From Paenibacillus arenosi (GTDB lineage Bacteria > Bacillota > Bacilli > Paenibacillales > Paenibacillaceae): a stretch of DNA of 64,000 nucleotides. The translations under genes were made by a program, and so were the position numbers. The notes under the pieces were generated by a model that had not been told where the DNA came from, ran no database searches, and worked only from the letters and a program-made list of their open reading frames with translations. The stretch lies in NCBI RefSeq assembly GCF_014841135.1, contig NZ_JACYTN010000001.1, positions 434,001 to 498,000 of the forward strand, written 5' to 3'. Shown in pieces: positions 25,662 through 35,134 of this stretch (positions are counted from its first letter, which is position 1; every line of letters begins with the position of its first letter).

Positions 25662-26600
25662 ATGAGTATCTTAATTAACAAAGAAACCAAAGTCATTACA
25701 CAAGGAATTACGGGCGCTACAGGACTATTCCATGCGAAGGGCGCCCTTGAATATGGTACACAAATGGTCGGCGGTGTAACACCAGGTAAAGGTGGTACAA
25801 CGGTGGACATTACTCTTGAAAACGGTACGGAAATTAAACTTCCTGTCTACAATACAGTTGTAGAAGCTAAGCAACAGACAGGCGCTACAGCTAGCGTTAT
25901 TTACGTAGCTCCTCCATTCGCAGCAGATGCAATTATGGAAGCAGTAGATGCGGACCTGGATCTCGTTATTTGTATCACAGAAGGAATTCCTGTTCTTGAT
26001 ATGGTAAAAGTGAAGCGCTATATGGAAGGCAAACGTACGGTTCTTATTGGACCTAACTGTCCAGGCGTAATCACACCAGGAGAGTGCAAAATTGGCATCA
26101 TGCCTGGATACATCCATGCACCAGGTCATGTCGGTGTTGTATCCCGTAGTGGAACATTGACTTATGAGGCTGTTCATCAGTTGACAACACGTGGTATCGG
26201 GCAGTCTTCTGCTGTAGGTATCGGTGGTGACCCAGTTAAAGGCTCTGAGTTCATCGATATTTTGAGCCGTTTCAATGATGACCCGGACACATATGCGGTT
26301 ATTATGATCGGTGAAATCGGCGGTACAGCTGAAGAGGAAGCAGCAGAATGGGTTAAGGCTAACATGAAGAAACCTGTAGTTGGCTTCATCGGTGGTGCAA
26401 CAGCGCCTCCAGGAAAGCGTATGGGTCATGCGGGCGCTATCATTTCCGGAGGCAAAGGTACAGCTGCTGAAAAAATCGCGGTTCTTGAAGCTTGCGGTAT
26501 TCAAGTAGCACCGACTCCTTCTGAAATGGGTTCTACGTTGGTTCGTGTTCTTGAAGAGAAGGGCATGTTGAAAGACTGCATTACGCATCAACACGCATAA
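25662..26600 (+). CDS. sucD: Succinyl-CoA synthetase alpha subunit
   Basis: The CoA-binding, phosphohistidine-bearing subunit. The 312-residue protein has the Rossmann CoA site ([25 protein letters not shown] region), the [13 protein letters not shown]-like segment [16 protein letters not shown], and the phosphorylated His256 in [16 protein letters not shown]. Ends in a short HQHA tail. A strong terminator follows, so sucCD form a two-gene unit. A long minus-strand frame opposite this gene is only a codon-usage shadow. Confidence 0.97.
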   Translation: MSILINKETKVITQGITGATGLFHAKGALEYGTQMVGGVTPGKGGTTVDITLENGTEIKLPVYNTVVEAKQQTGATASVIYVAPPFAADAIMEAVDADLDLVICITEGIPVLDMVKVKRYMEGKRTVLIGPNCPGVITPGECKIGIMPGYIHAPGHVGVVSRSGTLTYEAVHQLTTRGIGQSSAVGIGGDPVKGSEFIDILSRFNDDPDTYAVIMIGEIGGTAEEEAAEWVKANMKKPVVGFIGGATAPPGKRMGHAGAIISGGKGTAAEKIAVLEACGIQVAPTPSEMGSTLVRVLEEKGMLKDCITHQHA

Positions 26601-26624
26601 TCAAATATCGTAGTTAAACAAGGT

Positions 26625-26667
26625 AAGCAACCTTTTGCACATTCGTGTGGGAGGTTGCTTTTTTTAT
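26625..26667 (+). terminator. Rho-independent terminator after sucD
   Basis: AAGCAACC (26625-26632) pairs with GGTTGCTT (26653-26660), followed by seven Ts; CAC/GTG pairing inside the loop adds stability. Confidence 0.85.
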
Positions 26668-26799
26668 TTTCATTACGTCAATTGAGCGGATAAACATGTA
26701 ATTCCTGAAATTTTATTTTACAAATGGAAAGAAGAGAAGTGCTGACAGGCACTCAAATTTGTAGCTGTCGTATAAAGGATTTGTAGAAATATTACAAAG

Positions 26800-26827
26800 T
26801 TGAGATATACGTATGTAAACGTATACT
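26800..26827 (+). promoter_or_regulatory. Sigma-A promoter candidate for dprA
   Basis: TTGAGA (26800-26805), a 16-base spacer and TATACT (26822-26827), about 80 bases before dprA. No convincing ComK box was seen. Bases 26668-26799 hold nothing else identifiable. Confidence 0.5.
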
Positions 26828-26904
26828 TGCATTCTGTCTTAAGGTAAAGCAAAATAAGGGGAGCGGTTGACGAGCTTCCTTCATCTGTAAGAGGAGGAAA
26901 GAAG

Positions 26905-28023
26905 ATGAGTCGAATGTGGAGAATCCAAGATTGTTTGTTTGCCCTGCATCAAATTAAGGGTATAGGGTGGCATACGATCGATACCTGCATCAAACTGCTT
27001 GGTTGCGAGCAACTGTCTGCATGGCTTGACCGACCAGGCGCAGAATGGGTAGATGCAGGATTTAAACCTGCTTATGCACAACGCCTTGCAGGAGGGTACA
27101 CAACAAGTCATTTACAAAAAAGGTTAGAGTTGACGTATAAATCGGGTATAGATTGGATTACGATGTATGATGAAAGCTACCCTGAATGCTTGAAAGAAAT
27201 TCATGAGCCGCCTTGGGTGTTGTATGGCCGTGGAGTATGGTCGGTGGCAGAACAATATTCCATTGCTATGGTCGGCACACGAAACCCGACTGTCTATGGT
27301 AAGACAGTGGCCAAGTCTTTATCTTCACAATTGACGGAGCAAGGATTAGTCGTTGTGAGCGGGCTCGCACGTGGCATTGATGCAGCGAGTCATGAAGGAG
27401 CGCTCAATAAAGGACAAACGATAGCCGTACTTGGTACGAGCTGTGACGCGATTTATCCGGCTCAGCACAATCATTTAGCAGATACGATAGCAGCATCTGG
27501 CTTGGTCCTATCTGAATACCCGTTAGGAACTCCAGGGCATCCTGGTATGTTTCCGAGACGCAACCGTATTATTGCTGGACTTAGTTTAGGAACAGTCGTT
27601 GTCGAAGCTGCCGTTAGAAGCGGAGCACTAATTACTGCGCAGTTTGCGTTAGAAGCATCTCGGGATATATTCGCAGTTCCCGGCCCTGTTACTTCACCTA
27701 AATCAGCAGGTACATTTGAATTGTTAAAGCAAGGGGCTAAACCAGTTGCAACAGCAGGGGATATTGTGGAAGAATACGTTCACCTGTTGACAAGCCTGCC
27801 TCAGTCATACAATAATGAAACGGTCGTAGATGTGAAAGCTAATGAATGGCTGAATGACATGGAGCATTTACTATTTGATATCATTAGTGGGCAAGACTGT
27901 TCACTTGATGACTTATTTCAGAAGAGTGGTATGCCATTTGCGGATTTGCATCAGCATTTGTTATCCTTGCAAATAAAGAAACGTATTTATGAACATCAGC
28001 CTGGAGTGTATCGTTCGATATGA
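26905..28023 (+). CDS. dprA: DNA-processing protein DprA (Smf)
   Basis: Protects incoming single-stranded DNA and loads RecA during natural transformation. The 372-residue protein has an N-terminal helix-hairpin-helix-like region (LHQIKGIGWHTIDTCIKLLG), the Rossmann DprA domain (~95-300: AMVGTRNPTVYGK, VSGLARGIDAASHEGAL, TIAVLGTS, SEYPLGTPGHPGMFPRRNRIIAGLS, VVEAAVRSGALITAQFALE), and a C-terminal winged helix (~305-372). AAGAGGAGG precedes the ATG. topA follows after 62 bases, the usual dprA-topA pair. Confidence 0.96.
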   Translation: MSRMWRIQDCLFALHQIKGIGWHTIDTCIKLLGCEQLSAWLDRPGAEWVDAGFKPAYAQRLAGGYTTSHLQKRLELTYKSGIDWITMYDESYPECLKEIHEPPWVLYGRGVWSVAEQYSIAMVGTRNPTVYGKTVAKSLSSQLTEQGLVVVSGLARGIDAASHEGALNKGQTIAVLGTSCDAIYPAQHNHLADTIAASGLVLSEYPLGTPGHPGMFPRRNRIIAGLSLGTVVVEAAVRSGALITAQFALEASRDIFAVPGPVTSPKSAGTFELLKQGAKPVATAGDIVEEYVHLLTSLPQSYNNETVVDVKANEWLNDMEHLLFDIISGQDCSLDDLFQKSGMPFADLHQHLLSLQIKKRIYEHQPGVYRSI

Positions 28024-28085
28024 ATGATTATTCTCTAGGAATTATAGGATAGTATTGATTGGTTGTCGGAGAGGAGGATGCGCCT

Positions 28086-30176
28086 ATGGCAGATTCACTA
28101 GTTATTGTAGAATCACCAACTAAGGCCAAATCCATTGGCAAGTACTTAGGTAGTAAATATATTGTTAAAGCATCAATGGGCCATGTGCGTGATTTGCCGA
28201 AGAGTCAGATTGGAGTAGAAGTGGATAACAACTTCAATCCTAAATATATTACGATCCGTGGCAAAGGCTCTGTTCTTAAGGAATTAAGAGATGCACGCAA
28301 AAAAGTAAAAAAAGTTTATCTCGCGGCTGACCCCGATCGCGAAGGAGAAGCAATCGCATGGCATCTTGCTCATGTATTGGAATTGGATGAAGCAGAGCCA
28401 TGTCGAGTTGTCTTCAATGAGATAACGAAGCAAGCGGTGAAGGATGCGTTTAAGACACCGCGTCAAATTAATATGGACCTCGTGCATGCACAGCAAGCGA
28501 GACGTATCCTTGACCGTTTGGTCGGTTACAAAATTAGTCCATTGCTTTGGAAAAAGGTGAAAAAGGGGTTGTCTGCTGGACGTGTCCAATCCGTAGCAGT
28601 CAAACTCATAATGGACCGCGAGAATGAAATTAACCTGTTTGTTCCAGAGGAATACTGGACCATAACAGCGATGCTGAAGAGTGACAAATCTCCGATTGAA
28701 GCGAAGTTCCATAGCATGAACGGAGAGAAGAAGGAACTGGGCTCTCAAGCCGATGTATCAGCAATTATGGATGCTATCGGGAAGCAGGCTTTTGAAGTAA
28801 AAGAAGTGAAGGAGAAAGAGCGTCTACGTCATCCTTCGCCACCATTTACAACGAGTTCCTTGCAACAAGAGGCAGCCCGCAAATTGAATTTCCGTGCTGG
28901 TAAGACGATGTCTGTGGCACAGCAATTATATGAAGGGGTTGACTTAGGTAAAGAGGGTACCGTTGGTCTTATTACGTATATGCGTACAGATTCGACGCGT
29001 GTTTCTCCAGTTGCCCAAGAAGAAGCGGGTACTTACTTAAGTGAAAAATTCGGAGCAGATTACGTACCAGAAACACCACGTCAATATGCTAAGAAAGCTG
29101 CAAATGCACAAGATGCGCATGAGGCGATTCGACCTACTTCTGTTCTTCGTGATCCTGAAACGTTGAAGCCTTTCTTGTCTCGTGACCAGCTCCGCTTGTA
29201 TAAGCTTATCTGGGAGCGGTTCGTAGCGAGCCAAATGACATCTGCTGTTATGGATACAATGACAGTTGATTTGCTGGCTGGAGGAGCTTTGTTCCGCGCA
29301 AATGGTTCCAAGGTACGCTTCCCGGGCTTTATGAAGGTTTACGTAGAAGGAAACGATGATGGTACGGTAGAAACAGATAAGCTACTTCCACCATTAACGG
29401 TTGGAGACAAATTGCAACAGGAAGCTATCGAGCCTAAGCAGCACTTTACACAGCCTCCACCGCGATATACAGAAGCGCGTATGATTAAGACGCTTGAAGA
29501 GCTCGGTATAGGACGGCCTAGTACGTATTCTCCTACATTGGAGACGATACAGAAGCGTGGCTATGTGGCAATTGAAGAGAAGAAGTTTGTTCCGACAGAG
29601 CTTGGTGAGCTGGTTATTCAACAAATGGAAGAATTCTTCCCAGAAATTCTTGATGCAGAATTTACAGCACATATGGAAGAAGATCTCGACCAAGTAGAAG
29701 ATGGCCAGCAGCAGTGGGATAAAGTACTAAGCAATTTCTATGAATCATTCGAGAAGCGACTGGAAGTTGCTGAAGAAGAAATGAAAGAAATAGAAATTGA
29801 AGATGAAGTATCTGATGAAATATGCGAAAAATGTGGTAGACATTTCGTGTATAAGATCGGAAGATTCGGCAAGTTTCTTGCTTGTTCAGGTTTCCCTGAT
29901 TGCCGCAATGCGAAGCCGATCGTTAAAGATACAGGAGTAGCGTGTCCAACTTGCCACGAAGGTAAGCTTGTAGAGCGTCGAAGCAAAAAAGGGCGCGTAT
30001 TCTACGGTTGCGATCGTTATCCAGAATGTGACCACGTAATGTGGGATAAACCATCTTCGAAGCCATGTCCAAGCTGTGGTAAGTTAATGGTAGAGAAACG
30101 TTCCAAGCAAGGGACGAAGCTGCAATGTACACAGTGTGAACATAACGAAGTGTTACAAGAATCAGAAGAAGAATAG
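28086..30176 (+). CDS. topA: DNA topoisomerase I (type IA)
   Basis: Relaxes negative supercoils by cutting and passing single strands. The 696-residue protein shows the TOPRIM domain ([26 protein letters not shown]), catalytic Tyr298 in [12 protein letters not shown], and three C-terminal four-cysteine zinc-finger modules starting near [15 protein letters not shown] and CPSCGKLM. The ATG at 28086 has GAGGAGG eight bases upstream and gives the family N-terminus [13 protein letters not shown]; a GTG 27 bases earlier is in frame but less likely. Confidence 0.97.
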   Translation: MADSLVIVESPTKAKSIGKYLGSKYIVKASMGHVRDLPKSQIGVEVDNNFNPKYITIRGKGSVLKELRDARKKVKKVYLAADPDREGEAIAWHLAHVLELDEAEPCRVVFNEITKQAVKDAFKTPRQINMDLVHAQQARRILDRLVGYKISPLLWKKVKKGLSAGRVQSVAVKLIMDRENEINLFVPEEYWTITAMLKSDKSPIEAKFHSMNGEKKELGSQADVSAIMDAIGKQAFEVKEVKEKERLRHPSPPFTTSSLQQEAARKLNFRAGKTMSVAQQLYEGVDLGKEGTVGLITYMRTDSTRVSPVAQEEAGTYLSEKFGADYVPETPRQYAKKAANAQDAHEAIRPTSVLRDPETLKPFLSRDQLRLYKLIWERFVASQMTSAVMDTMTVDLLAGGALFRANGSKVRFPGFMKVYVEGNDDGTVETDKLLPPLTVGDKLQQEAIEPKQHFTQPPPRYTEARMIKTLEELGIGRPSTYSPTLETIQKRGYVAIEEKKFVPTELGELVIQQMEEFFPEILDAEFTAHMEEDLDQVEDGQQQWDKVLSNFYESFEKRLEVAEEEMKEIEIEDEVSDEICEKCGRHFVYKIGRFGKFLACSGFPDCRNAKPIVKDTGVACPTCHEGKLVERRSKKGRVFYGCDRYPECDHVMWDKPSSKPCPSCGKLMVEKRSKQGTKLQCTQCEHNEVLQESEEE

Positions 30177-30226
30177 TTGAATCGTTACAGGTACAGTTTG
30201 TAACAATGGAGAGGGGTACATCATAG

Positions 30227-31555
30227 ATGGATAAGCCGAGAGTAACCGTCATTGGTGCCGGCTTAGCGGGCAGTGAAGCGGCATGGCAAATAGCACAGCA
30301 GGGGGTCCCTGTTACTTTATATGAGATGAGACCGGTACGTAAGACACCAGCTCATCACACCGATCAATTTGCAGAGCTTGTATGCTCTAATAGCTTGCGG
30401 GCAAATGGCTTGACGAATGCAGTAGGTGTTATTAAAGAAGAAATGCGCATGATGAATTCTCTAGTACTTCAAGCTGCTGATAAGCATGCTGTTCCAGCTG
30501 GTGGAGCCTTAGCGGTAGACCGTGACGGCTTCTCTGGTGAAATTACAGAGACACTTAAAAATCACCCTTTAATTGAAGTTCGTAATGAAGAGATGGAGTC
30601 TATTCCATTGGATGGGATTACTGTCATTGCTACAGGTCCTTTGACTTCACCGGCTTTGTCCCAGCAAATTAAAGATTTGATGGGTGAGGAATATTTCTAT
30701 TTCTATGATGCAGCTGCACCGATTATTGACAAAGACAGTATCGATATGGATAAAGTATATCTTGCATCACGCTATGATAAGGGTGAGGCAGCCTATTTGA
30801 ACTGTCCGATGACAGAAGAGGAATTCAATGCATTCTATGAGGCCTTGATTACGGCTGAGAAGGCAGAGCTGAAAGAGTTCGAAAAGGAAATTTACTTCGA
30901 AGGCTGCATGCCGATTGAAGTTATGATGAAACGAGGCAAACAAACGGCTCTGTTCGGTCCTATGAAGCCAGTAGGGCTTCCTGATCCGAAGACGGGCAAA
31001 ATTCCATTTGCAGTTATTCAACTTCGTCAAGATAATGCAGCAGGCACGCTATACAATATGGTTGGCTTCCAGACTCATTTGAAATGGGGAGAGCAGAAGC
31101 GGGTATTCCGTATGATTCCAGGTCTTGAGAACGCTGAAATTGTACGCTACGGTGTTATGCACCGTAACACGTTCATTAACTCTCCAAAATTGTTGGAGCC
31201 AACTTATCAGTTCAAGGGACGTCCGTCGTTGTTCTTTGCTGGACAGATGACAGGTGTTGAAGGTTATGTAGAGTCCGCAGCATCTGGTATGATTGCAGGC
31301 TTGAATGCTGCTCGATTAGCTCTTGGAAAAGAGTGTGTCACACTACCAAAAGAATCTGCTTTAGGTAGTATGGCACAATATATTACAACTGCAGATTCGA
31401 AGCATTTCCAGCCAATGAATGCGAACTTTGGTTTGTTCCCTGCGCTTGAAACACGTATTCGTAATAAAAAAGATAAAAATGACGCGCTTGCACAACGAGC
31501 GTTGGAATCGATTCGTAACTTTAAAGAAGAGCTTGAAACGATTCATTCATCATAA
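30227..31555 (+). CDS. trmFO: Folate/FAD-dependent tRNA m5U54 methyltransferase TrmFO (Gid)
   Basis: Forms ribothymidine at position 54 of tRNAs with methylenetetrahydrofolate and FAD, the Gram-positive alternative to SAM-dependent TrmA. The 442-residue protein has the FAD dinucleotide site [18 protein letters not shown] at the start, [11 protein letters not shown], the EGCMPIEVM segment with a conserved cysteine, and [26 protein letters not shown] site precedes the ATG. In Bacillus subtilis xerC (codV) would come next; here a palindrome and then hslV follow. Confidence 0.96.
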   Translation: MDKPRVTVIGAGLAGSEAAWQIAQQGVPVTLYEMRPVRKTPAHHTDQFAELVCSNSLRANGLTNAVGVIKEEMRMMNSLVLQAADKHAVPAGGALAVDRDGFSGEITETLKNHPLIEVRNEEMESIPLDGITVIATGPLTSPALSQQIKDLMGEEYFYFYDAAAPIIDKDSIDMDKVYLASRYDKGEAAYLNCPMTEEEFNAFYEALITAEKAELKEFEKEIYFEGCMPIEVMMKRGKQTALFGPMKPVGLPDPKTGKIPFAVIQLRQDNAAGTLYNMVGFQTHLKWGEQKRVFRMIPGLENAEIVRYGVMHRNTFINSPKLLEPTYQFKGRPSLFFAGQMTGVEGYVESAASGMIAGLNAARLALGKECVTLPKESALGSMAQYITTADSKHFQPMNANFGLFPALETRIRNKKDKNDALAQRALESIRNFKEELETIHSS

Positions 31556-31564
31556 CGTATTATA

Positions 31565-31594
31565 GAAACAGCAGGATATCCTGCTGTTTCTTTT
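31565..31594 (+). terminator. Palindromic terminator-like hairpin between trmFO and hslV
   Basis: GAAACAGCAGGAT followed directly by ATCCTGCTGTTTC (31565-31590) is a 26-base perfect palindrome, then TTTT. The distance to hslV is only 31 bases, so full termination would require a further promoter that is not evident; partial read-through is likely. Confidence 0.55.
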
Positions 31595-31625
31595 CGATAT
31601 TCCTATACGAAAGGTGGTTCCTCCG

Positions 31626-32168
31626 ATGGAAATGCAGTTTCATGCGACAACAATATGTGCTGTAAGGCATAATGGGCAAGGCGCCATTGCAGGTGATGGA
31701 CAGGTAACATTCGGCAATAGTATGGTCATGAAGCAGCATGCTCGAAAAGTGCGCCGACTATATCGAGGTCAAGTAGTGGCAGGTTTCGCCGGTTCGGTTG
31801 CGGACGCAATCACTTTGTTCGAGAAGTTCGAAGGGAAGCTGGAAGAACATCATGGTCATTTGCAGCGTGCCGCTGTTGAGCTTGCTAAAGATTGGAGACA
31901 AGATCGAGTTCTTCGTAAGCTGGAGGCGCTCATGATCGTTATGGATAAACAACATATGCTGCTCATTTCTGGCGGTGGAGAAATTATAGAGCCCGATGAT
32001 GGTATTGTGGCCATTGGTTCTGGAGGTAGCTTCGCATTATCAGCAGCGCGTGCTTTGAAACGGCATGCTGTTGATATGACAGCAAAAGAAATGGCCGAGG
32101 CGGCTCTTCATATTGCAAGTGAAATATGCGTATATACAAATGATAACCTTGTTGTGGAAGAATGCTAA
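31626..32168 (+). CDS. hslV: ATP-dependent protease peptidase subunit HslV (ClpQ)
   Basis: Threonine-type proteasome-like peptidase forming a double ring capped by HslU. The 180-residue protein has the mature-type N-terminus [36 protein letters not shown] and [15 protein letters not shown]. As in Bacillus ClpQ, a few residues precede the presumed N-terminal nucleophile. AAAGGTGG lies eight bases before the ATG at 31626. hslU follows after 30 bases. Confidence 0.95.
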   Translation: MEMQFHATTICAVRHNGQGAIAGDGQVTFGNSMVMKQHARKVRRLYRGQVVAGFAGSVADAITLFEKFEGKLEEHHGHLQRAAVELAKDWRQDRVLRKLEALMIVMDKQHMLLISGGGEIIEPDDGIVAIGSGGSFALSAARALKRHAVDMTAKEMAEAALHIASEICVYTNDNLVVEEC

Positions 32169-32198
32169 AACAGCAATAGCAGAAATGGAGGATAAATG

Positions 32199-33596
32199 AT
32201 GAGTGAGCAAGCGTGGACACCCAGACAGATTGTGAACGAACTTGATAAATATATTGTTGGTCAAAAAAAAGCAAAGCGCTCCGTGGCTATTGCACTGCGC
32301 AATCGTTATCGTAGAAGCTTGCTGGATGAAACTATTCAAGATGAAATCGTTCCAAAAAATATTTTGATGATCGGACCTACCGGAGTAGGTAAGACTGAGA
32401 TAGCACGCCGTCTAGCTAAGCTTGTAAAGGCTCCTTTTGTCAAAGTGGAAGCTACGAAGTTTACTGAGGTAGGATACGTTGGTCGTGATGTGGAGTCAAT
32501 GGTTCGTGATTTGATTGAAACGGCTATACGTATGGTCAAAAATGAACGGACAGAGAAGGTAAAAGAGAAAGCAGAAGAGCAGGCGAATGAACGCTTAGTT
32601 GAAATTCTCGTTCCTTCTGCAGCTCAATCTTCTCAACAGCGAAATCCGTTCGAAATGTTATTTGGACAAAATAATGGATCGGCTAACAAGTCGGAACCGG
32701 AAACGGACCCAACGCTGGATGAGAGACGTCGTAAAACACGCTTTGAATTATTGTCGGGCAAATTGGAGCAAGATGTTGTAGAAATTGATGTGGAAGAAGC
32801 AGCACCTAACATGTTGGATATGTTCTCTGGCCCAGGACAGGAACAAATGGGTATGAACATGCAGGAGATGCTAGGGAGCCTGCTGCCGAAGCGGACGAAA
32901 AAACGGAAGTTAGCAATTAAAGAAGCTCGTAAAGTCCTTACGCAAGAGGAAGCGGCTAAATTAATCGATATGGATGATGTGATTCAAGAGTCGATTCGTC
33001 GTGCAGAACAATCGGGCATTATTTTCATCGATGAAATTGACAAAATTGCATCCAGCAGTCGCGGAAACGGGCCTGATGTATCACGCGAAGGGGTGCAGCG
33101 AGATATTTTGCCAATCGTTGAAGGCTCAACGATCATGACCAAGTACGGCTCTGTAAAAACAGATTATATTTTGTTTATGGCTGCAGGAGCGTTTCATATT
33201 GCGAAGCCATCTGATTTGATCCCTGAATTGCAGGGCCGTTTTCCGATTCGGGTGGAGTTAACGAGCTTATCCACCGACGATTTTGTGTCTATTCTTACAG
33301 AGCCGAAGAATGCATTGACAAAGCAGTATGTGGAGCTGCTGAGAACGGAGCGGCTTGACCTTGAATTTTCTTCAGACGCAATTCGTGAAATAGCTAATAT
33401 TGCCTATTCCGTTAATCAGAACATGGAGAATATCGGAGCTAGAAGATTGCATACAATTATGGAAAAATTACTGGAAGATTTGTCCTTTGAAGCTCCGGAA
33501 TTAAATTTAGGACAATTTGTAATTACTCCAGAATATGTACGGGAAAAGCTTACTGATATTTCAAAAGATCGAGATTTAAGCCAATACATTCTTTAG
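32199..33596 (+). CDS. hslU: ATP-dependent protease ATPase subunit HslU (ClpY)
   Basis: The AAA+ unfoldase that feeds substrates to HslV. The 465-residue protein begins [21 protein letters not shown], has Walker [14 protein letters not shown], a long charged intermediate (I) domain at ~120-240, Walker [13 protein letters not shown], sensor GRFPIRVEL and the C-terminal LSQYIL tail that inserts into HslV. Of two adjacent ATGs the second (32199) is seven bases from GGAGG and is preferred. A strong terminator follows, and codY, expected next in Bacillus, is missing. Confidence 0.96.
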   Translation: MSEQAWTPRQIVNELDKYIVGQKKAKRSVAIALRNRYRRSLLDETIQDEIVPKNILMIGPTGVGKTEIARRLAKLVKAPFVKVEATKFTEVGYVGRDVESMVRDLIETAIRMVKNERTEKVKEKAEEQANERLVEILVPSAAQSSQQRNPFEMLFGQNNGSANKSEPETDPTLDERRRKTRFELLSGKLEQDVVEIDVEEAAPNMLDMFSGPGQEQMGMNMQEMLGSLLPKRTKKRKLAIKEARKVLTQEEAAKLIDMDDVIQESIRRAEQSGIIFIDEIDKIASSSRGNGPDVSREGVQRDILPIVEGSTIMTKYGSVKTDYILFMAAGAFHIAKPSDLIPELQGRFPIRVELTSLSTDDFVSILTEPKNALTKQYVELLRTERLDLEFSSDAIREIANIAYSVNQNMENIGARRLHTIMEKLLEDLSFEAPELNLGQFVITPEYVREKLTDISKDRDLSQYIL

Positions 33597-33641
33597 TAGT
33601 GAAAAATTGTATTCAAATAATGATAATTTCCCAAAAATTGT

Positions 33642-33674
33642 CCTATCTTTCGTGCGAAAGATAGGGCTTTTTTC
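33642..33674 (+). terminator. Rho-independent terminator after hslU
   Basis: CCTATCTTTCG (33642-33652) pairs with CGAAAGATAGG (33655-33665), followed by GC and six Ts. It separates hslVU from the flagellar operon. Confidence 0.88.
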
Positions 33675-33892
33675 ATATTGTCATTTTCGACAAATTTTAA
33701 GATGATTAAGATGTTTCGATATACGAACGAATGTAATATTATGAAAAACATGCTCGAATGATGAAAGATATTAAAATGTTACAGGTAACACTGTCTCATT
33801 TTTTTATTTTTTTGTCGAAACTTTGCAGGATAATAGCAAGACATGTAGAACTACGATACAAAGGAAAATGTGTAGAATGCGAGGTTAAGTGC

Positions 33893-34297
33893 ATGAATTT
33901 AATGGGAGGTTCACACGTTCAGCGCTTAGAAGGTGCTATACAGGCCTCAGTATTGAGACAAAACGTTATAGCGAACAACGTTGCGAATGCTGATACCCCT
34001 CACTTTAAGCGCTCTGAGGTTCAATTTGAATCATTGCTTCGTGATCAGCTTAGCAACAACAAGCTTAGAGGTAGACGAACTCATGAGAAGCATATGTACA
34101 TTGGTCCTAGATCTGGGGTACCTCAAGCATCGCTCATCCAGGACAAGCATAGTGTGATGGGGAACAACAAGAACAATGTGGATATGGAACATGAGATGAC
34201 ATTACAGGCTGAAAATCAGCTTCGTTATTATACTTATGTTCAGCAGTTGAATCATCATATCAACATGATGAAAACGGCTATTGATGCAAGGAGGTAA
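33893..34297 (+). CDS. flgB: Flagellar basal-body rod protein FlgB
   Basis: Proximal rod subunit and first gene of the fla/che operon. The 134-residue protein has the rod-family N-terminus MNLMGGSHVQRLEGAIQAS and the signature IANNVANADTPHFKRSEV, with a C-terminal helix that continues the rod. The ATG at 33893 fits family length and has GAGG eight bases upstream, although the frame is open 135 bases further. The region before it (33675-33892) should hold the operon promoter. CGATAT at 33717 resembles the end of a sigma-D -10 (GCCGATAT) with TTAA 14 bases before, too weak to list separately. Confidence 0.95.
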   Translation: MNLMGGSHVQRLEGAIQASVLRQNVIANNVANADTPHFKRSEVQFESLLRDQLSNNKLRGRRTHEKHMYIGPRSGVPQASLIQDKHSVMGNNKNNVDMEHEMTLQAENQLRYYTYVQQLNHHINMMKTAIDARR

Positions 34298-34303
34298 TAA
34301 ATA

Positions 34304-34753
34304 ATGATAGGCAGTAGTTTTCAAATCAGTGCTTCAGGCCTAACTGCCCAACGACTGCGTATGGATGTTATTTCCGCAAACATTGCCAACGCTGAATCGA
34401 CTCGTGCTCAATATGTGAACGGGCAGTTCGTGCCATACCGCCGTAAGATGGTTGCAATGTCACCAACAGAACCTACTTTTCAACAATCATTGAACGCAGC
34501 TATGAATGGACAATCTATTCCTCGTGGCGTAAAAGTCACTCAAATTAAAGCAGATGAAACTCCATTTAAGCGAGTCTATCAGCCAACACATCCTGATGCA
34601 GATGCACAAGGCTATGTATCTTTACCAAATGTGGATATTGCGAAAGAAATGGTAGATATGATCTCTGCTACACGCTCCTATGAGGCTAATGTCACGGCCC
34701 TGAATGCTTCCAAGTCAATGATAATGAAAGCACTAGAGATCGGTAGAGGCTAA
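34304..34753 (+). CDS. flgC: Flagellar basal-body rod protein FlgC
   Basis: Proximal rod subunit. The 149-residue protein has the family N-terminus FQISASGLTAQRLRMDVISANIANAEST and the C-terminal VDIAKEMVDMISATRSYEANVTALNASK helix that packs in the rod. AAGGAGG precedes the ATG; only 6 bases separate it from flgB. Confidence 0.97.
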   Translation: MIGSSFQISASGLTAQRLRMDVISANIANAESTRAQYVNGQFVPYRRKMVAMSPTEPTFQQSLNAAMNGQSIPRGVKVTQIKADETPFKRVYQPTHPDADAQGYVSLPNVDIAKEMVDMISATRSYEANVTALNASKSMIMKALEIGRG

Positions 34754-34788
34754 TATGCAACAAGCGATAATTGACTAGGAGGTCCACC

Positions 34789-35094
34789 ATGATTCATAAT
34801 TCGATTTCACCTGTGCAAACAGGCTCAATCTCAGGTATGAGCAATGTGATTAAACCAACATCTCCAGCTGAAGTAACAGAATCCTTCAACTCATTCCTAA
34901 CAGACGCAATTGCAAATTTAGAGCAACAAGAACAACAAGTACATAATGTAAATGACAAGTTCCTAATAGGTGAGGCCAGTGTCGATCAGGTCATGATTAC
35001 CTCGGAACGTGCGCTTCTCAACTTGCAACTAACAACTCAAGTCCGCAACAAGGTGATCGAAGCGTATCAAGAGATCATGCGCATACAATTATAA
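34789..35094 (+). CDS. fliE: Flagellar hook-basal body protein FliE
   Basis: A 101-residue adaptor joining the MS ring to the rod. The C-terminal half shows the family pattern: SFNSFLTDAIANLEQQEQ, VDQVMITSERALLNLQLTTQVRNKVIEAYQEIMRIQL. The ATG at 34789 lies six bases after AGGAGG; an upstream in-frame codon is without a ribosome site. Confidence 0.96.
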   Translation: MIHNSISPVQTGSISGMSNVIKPTSPAEVTESFNSFLTDAIANLEQQEQQVHNVNDKFLIGEASVDQVMITSERALLNLQLTTQVRNKVIEAYQEIMRIQL

Positions 35095-35134
35095 TGTCGT
35101 GATGTCTTACACAGTATTGGTGGGGTGACGAGGT

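Noticed and set aside
25725-26594. 289-codon minus-strand open frame opposite sucD
   Set aside because: It is antisense to an unmistakable sucD, its protein is rich in Cys, His and Asn without any domain, and it has no ribosome site; a shadow of codon usage.
24169-26827. Shared 13-mer GTAAACGTATRCT before comM/sucC (24169-24181) and dprA (26815-26827) as a competence element
   Set aside because: Only two copies with one mismatch; the second is explained by the dprA -10 element, and orientation relative to comM differs.
33622-33640. AATTTCCCAAAAATT as a CodY box near the missing codY gene
   Set aside because: Three mismatches to AATTTTCWGAAAATT in an AT-rich gap; expected by chance.
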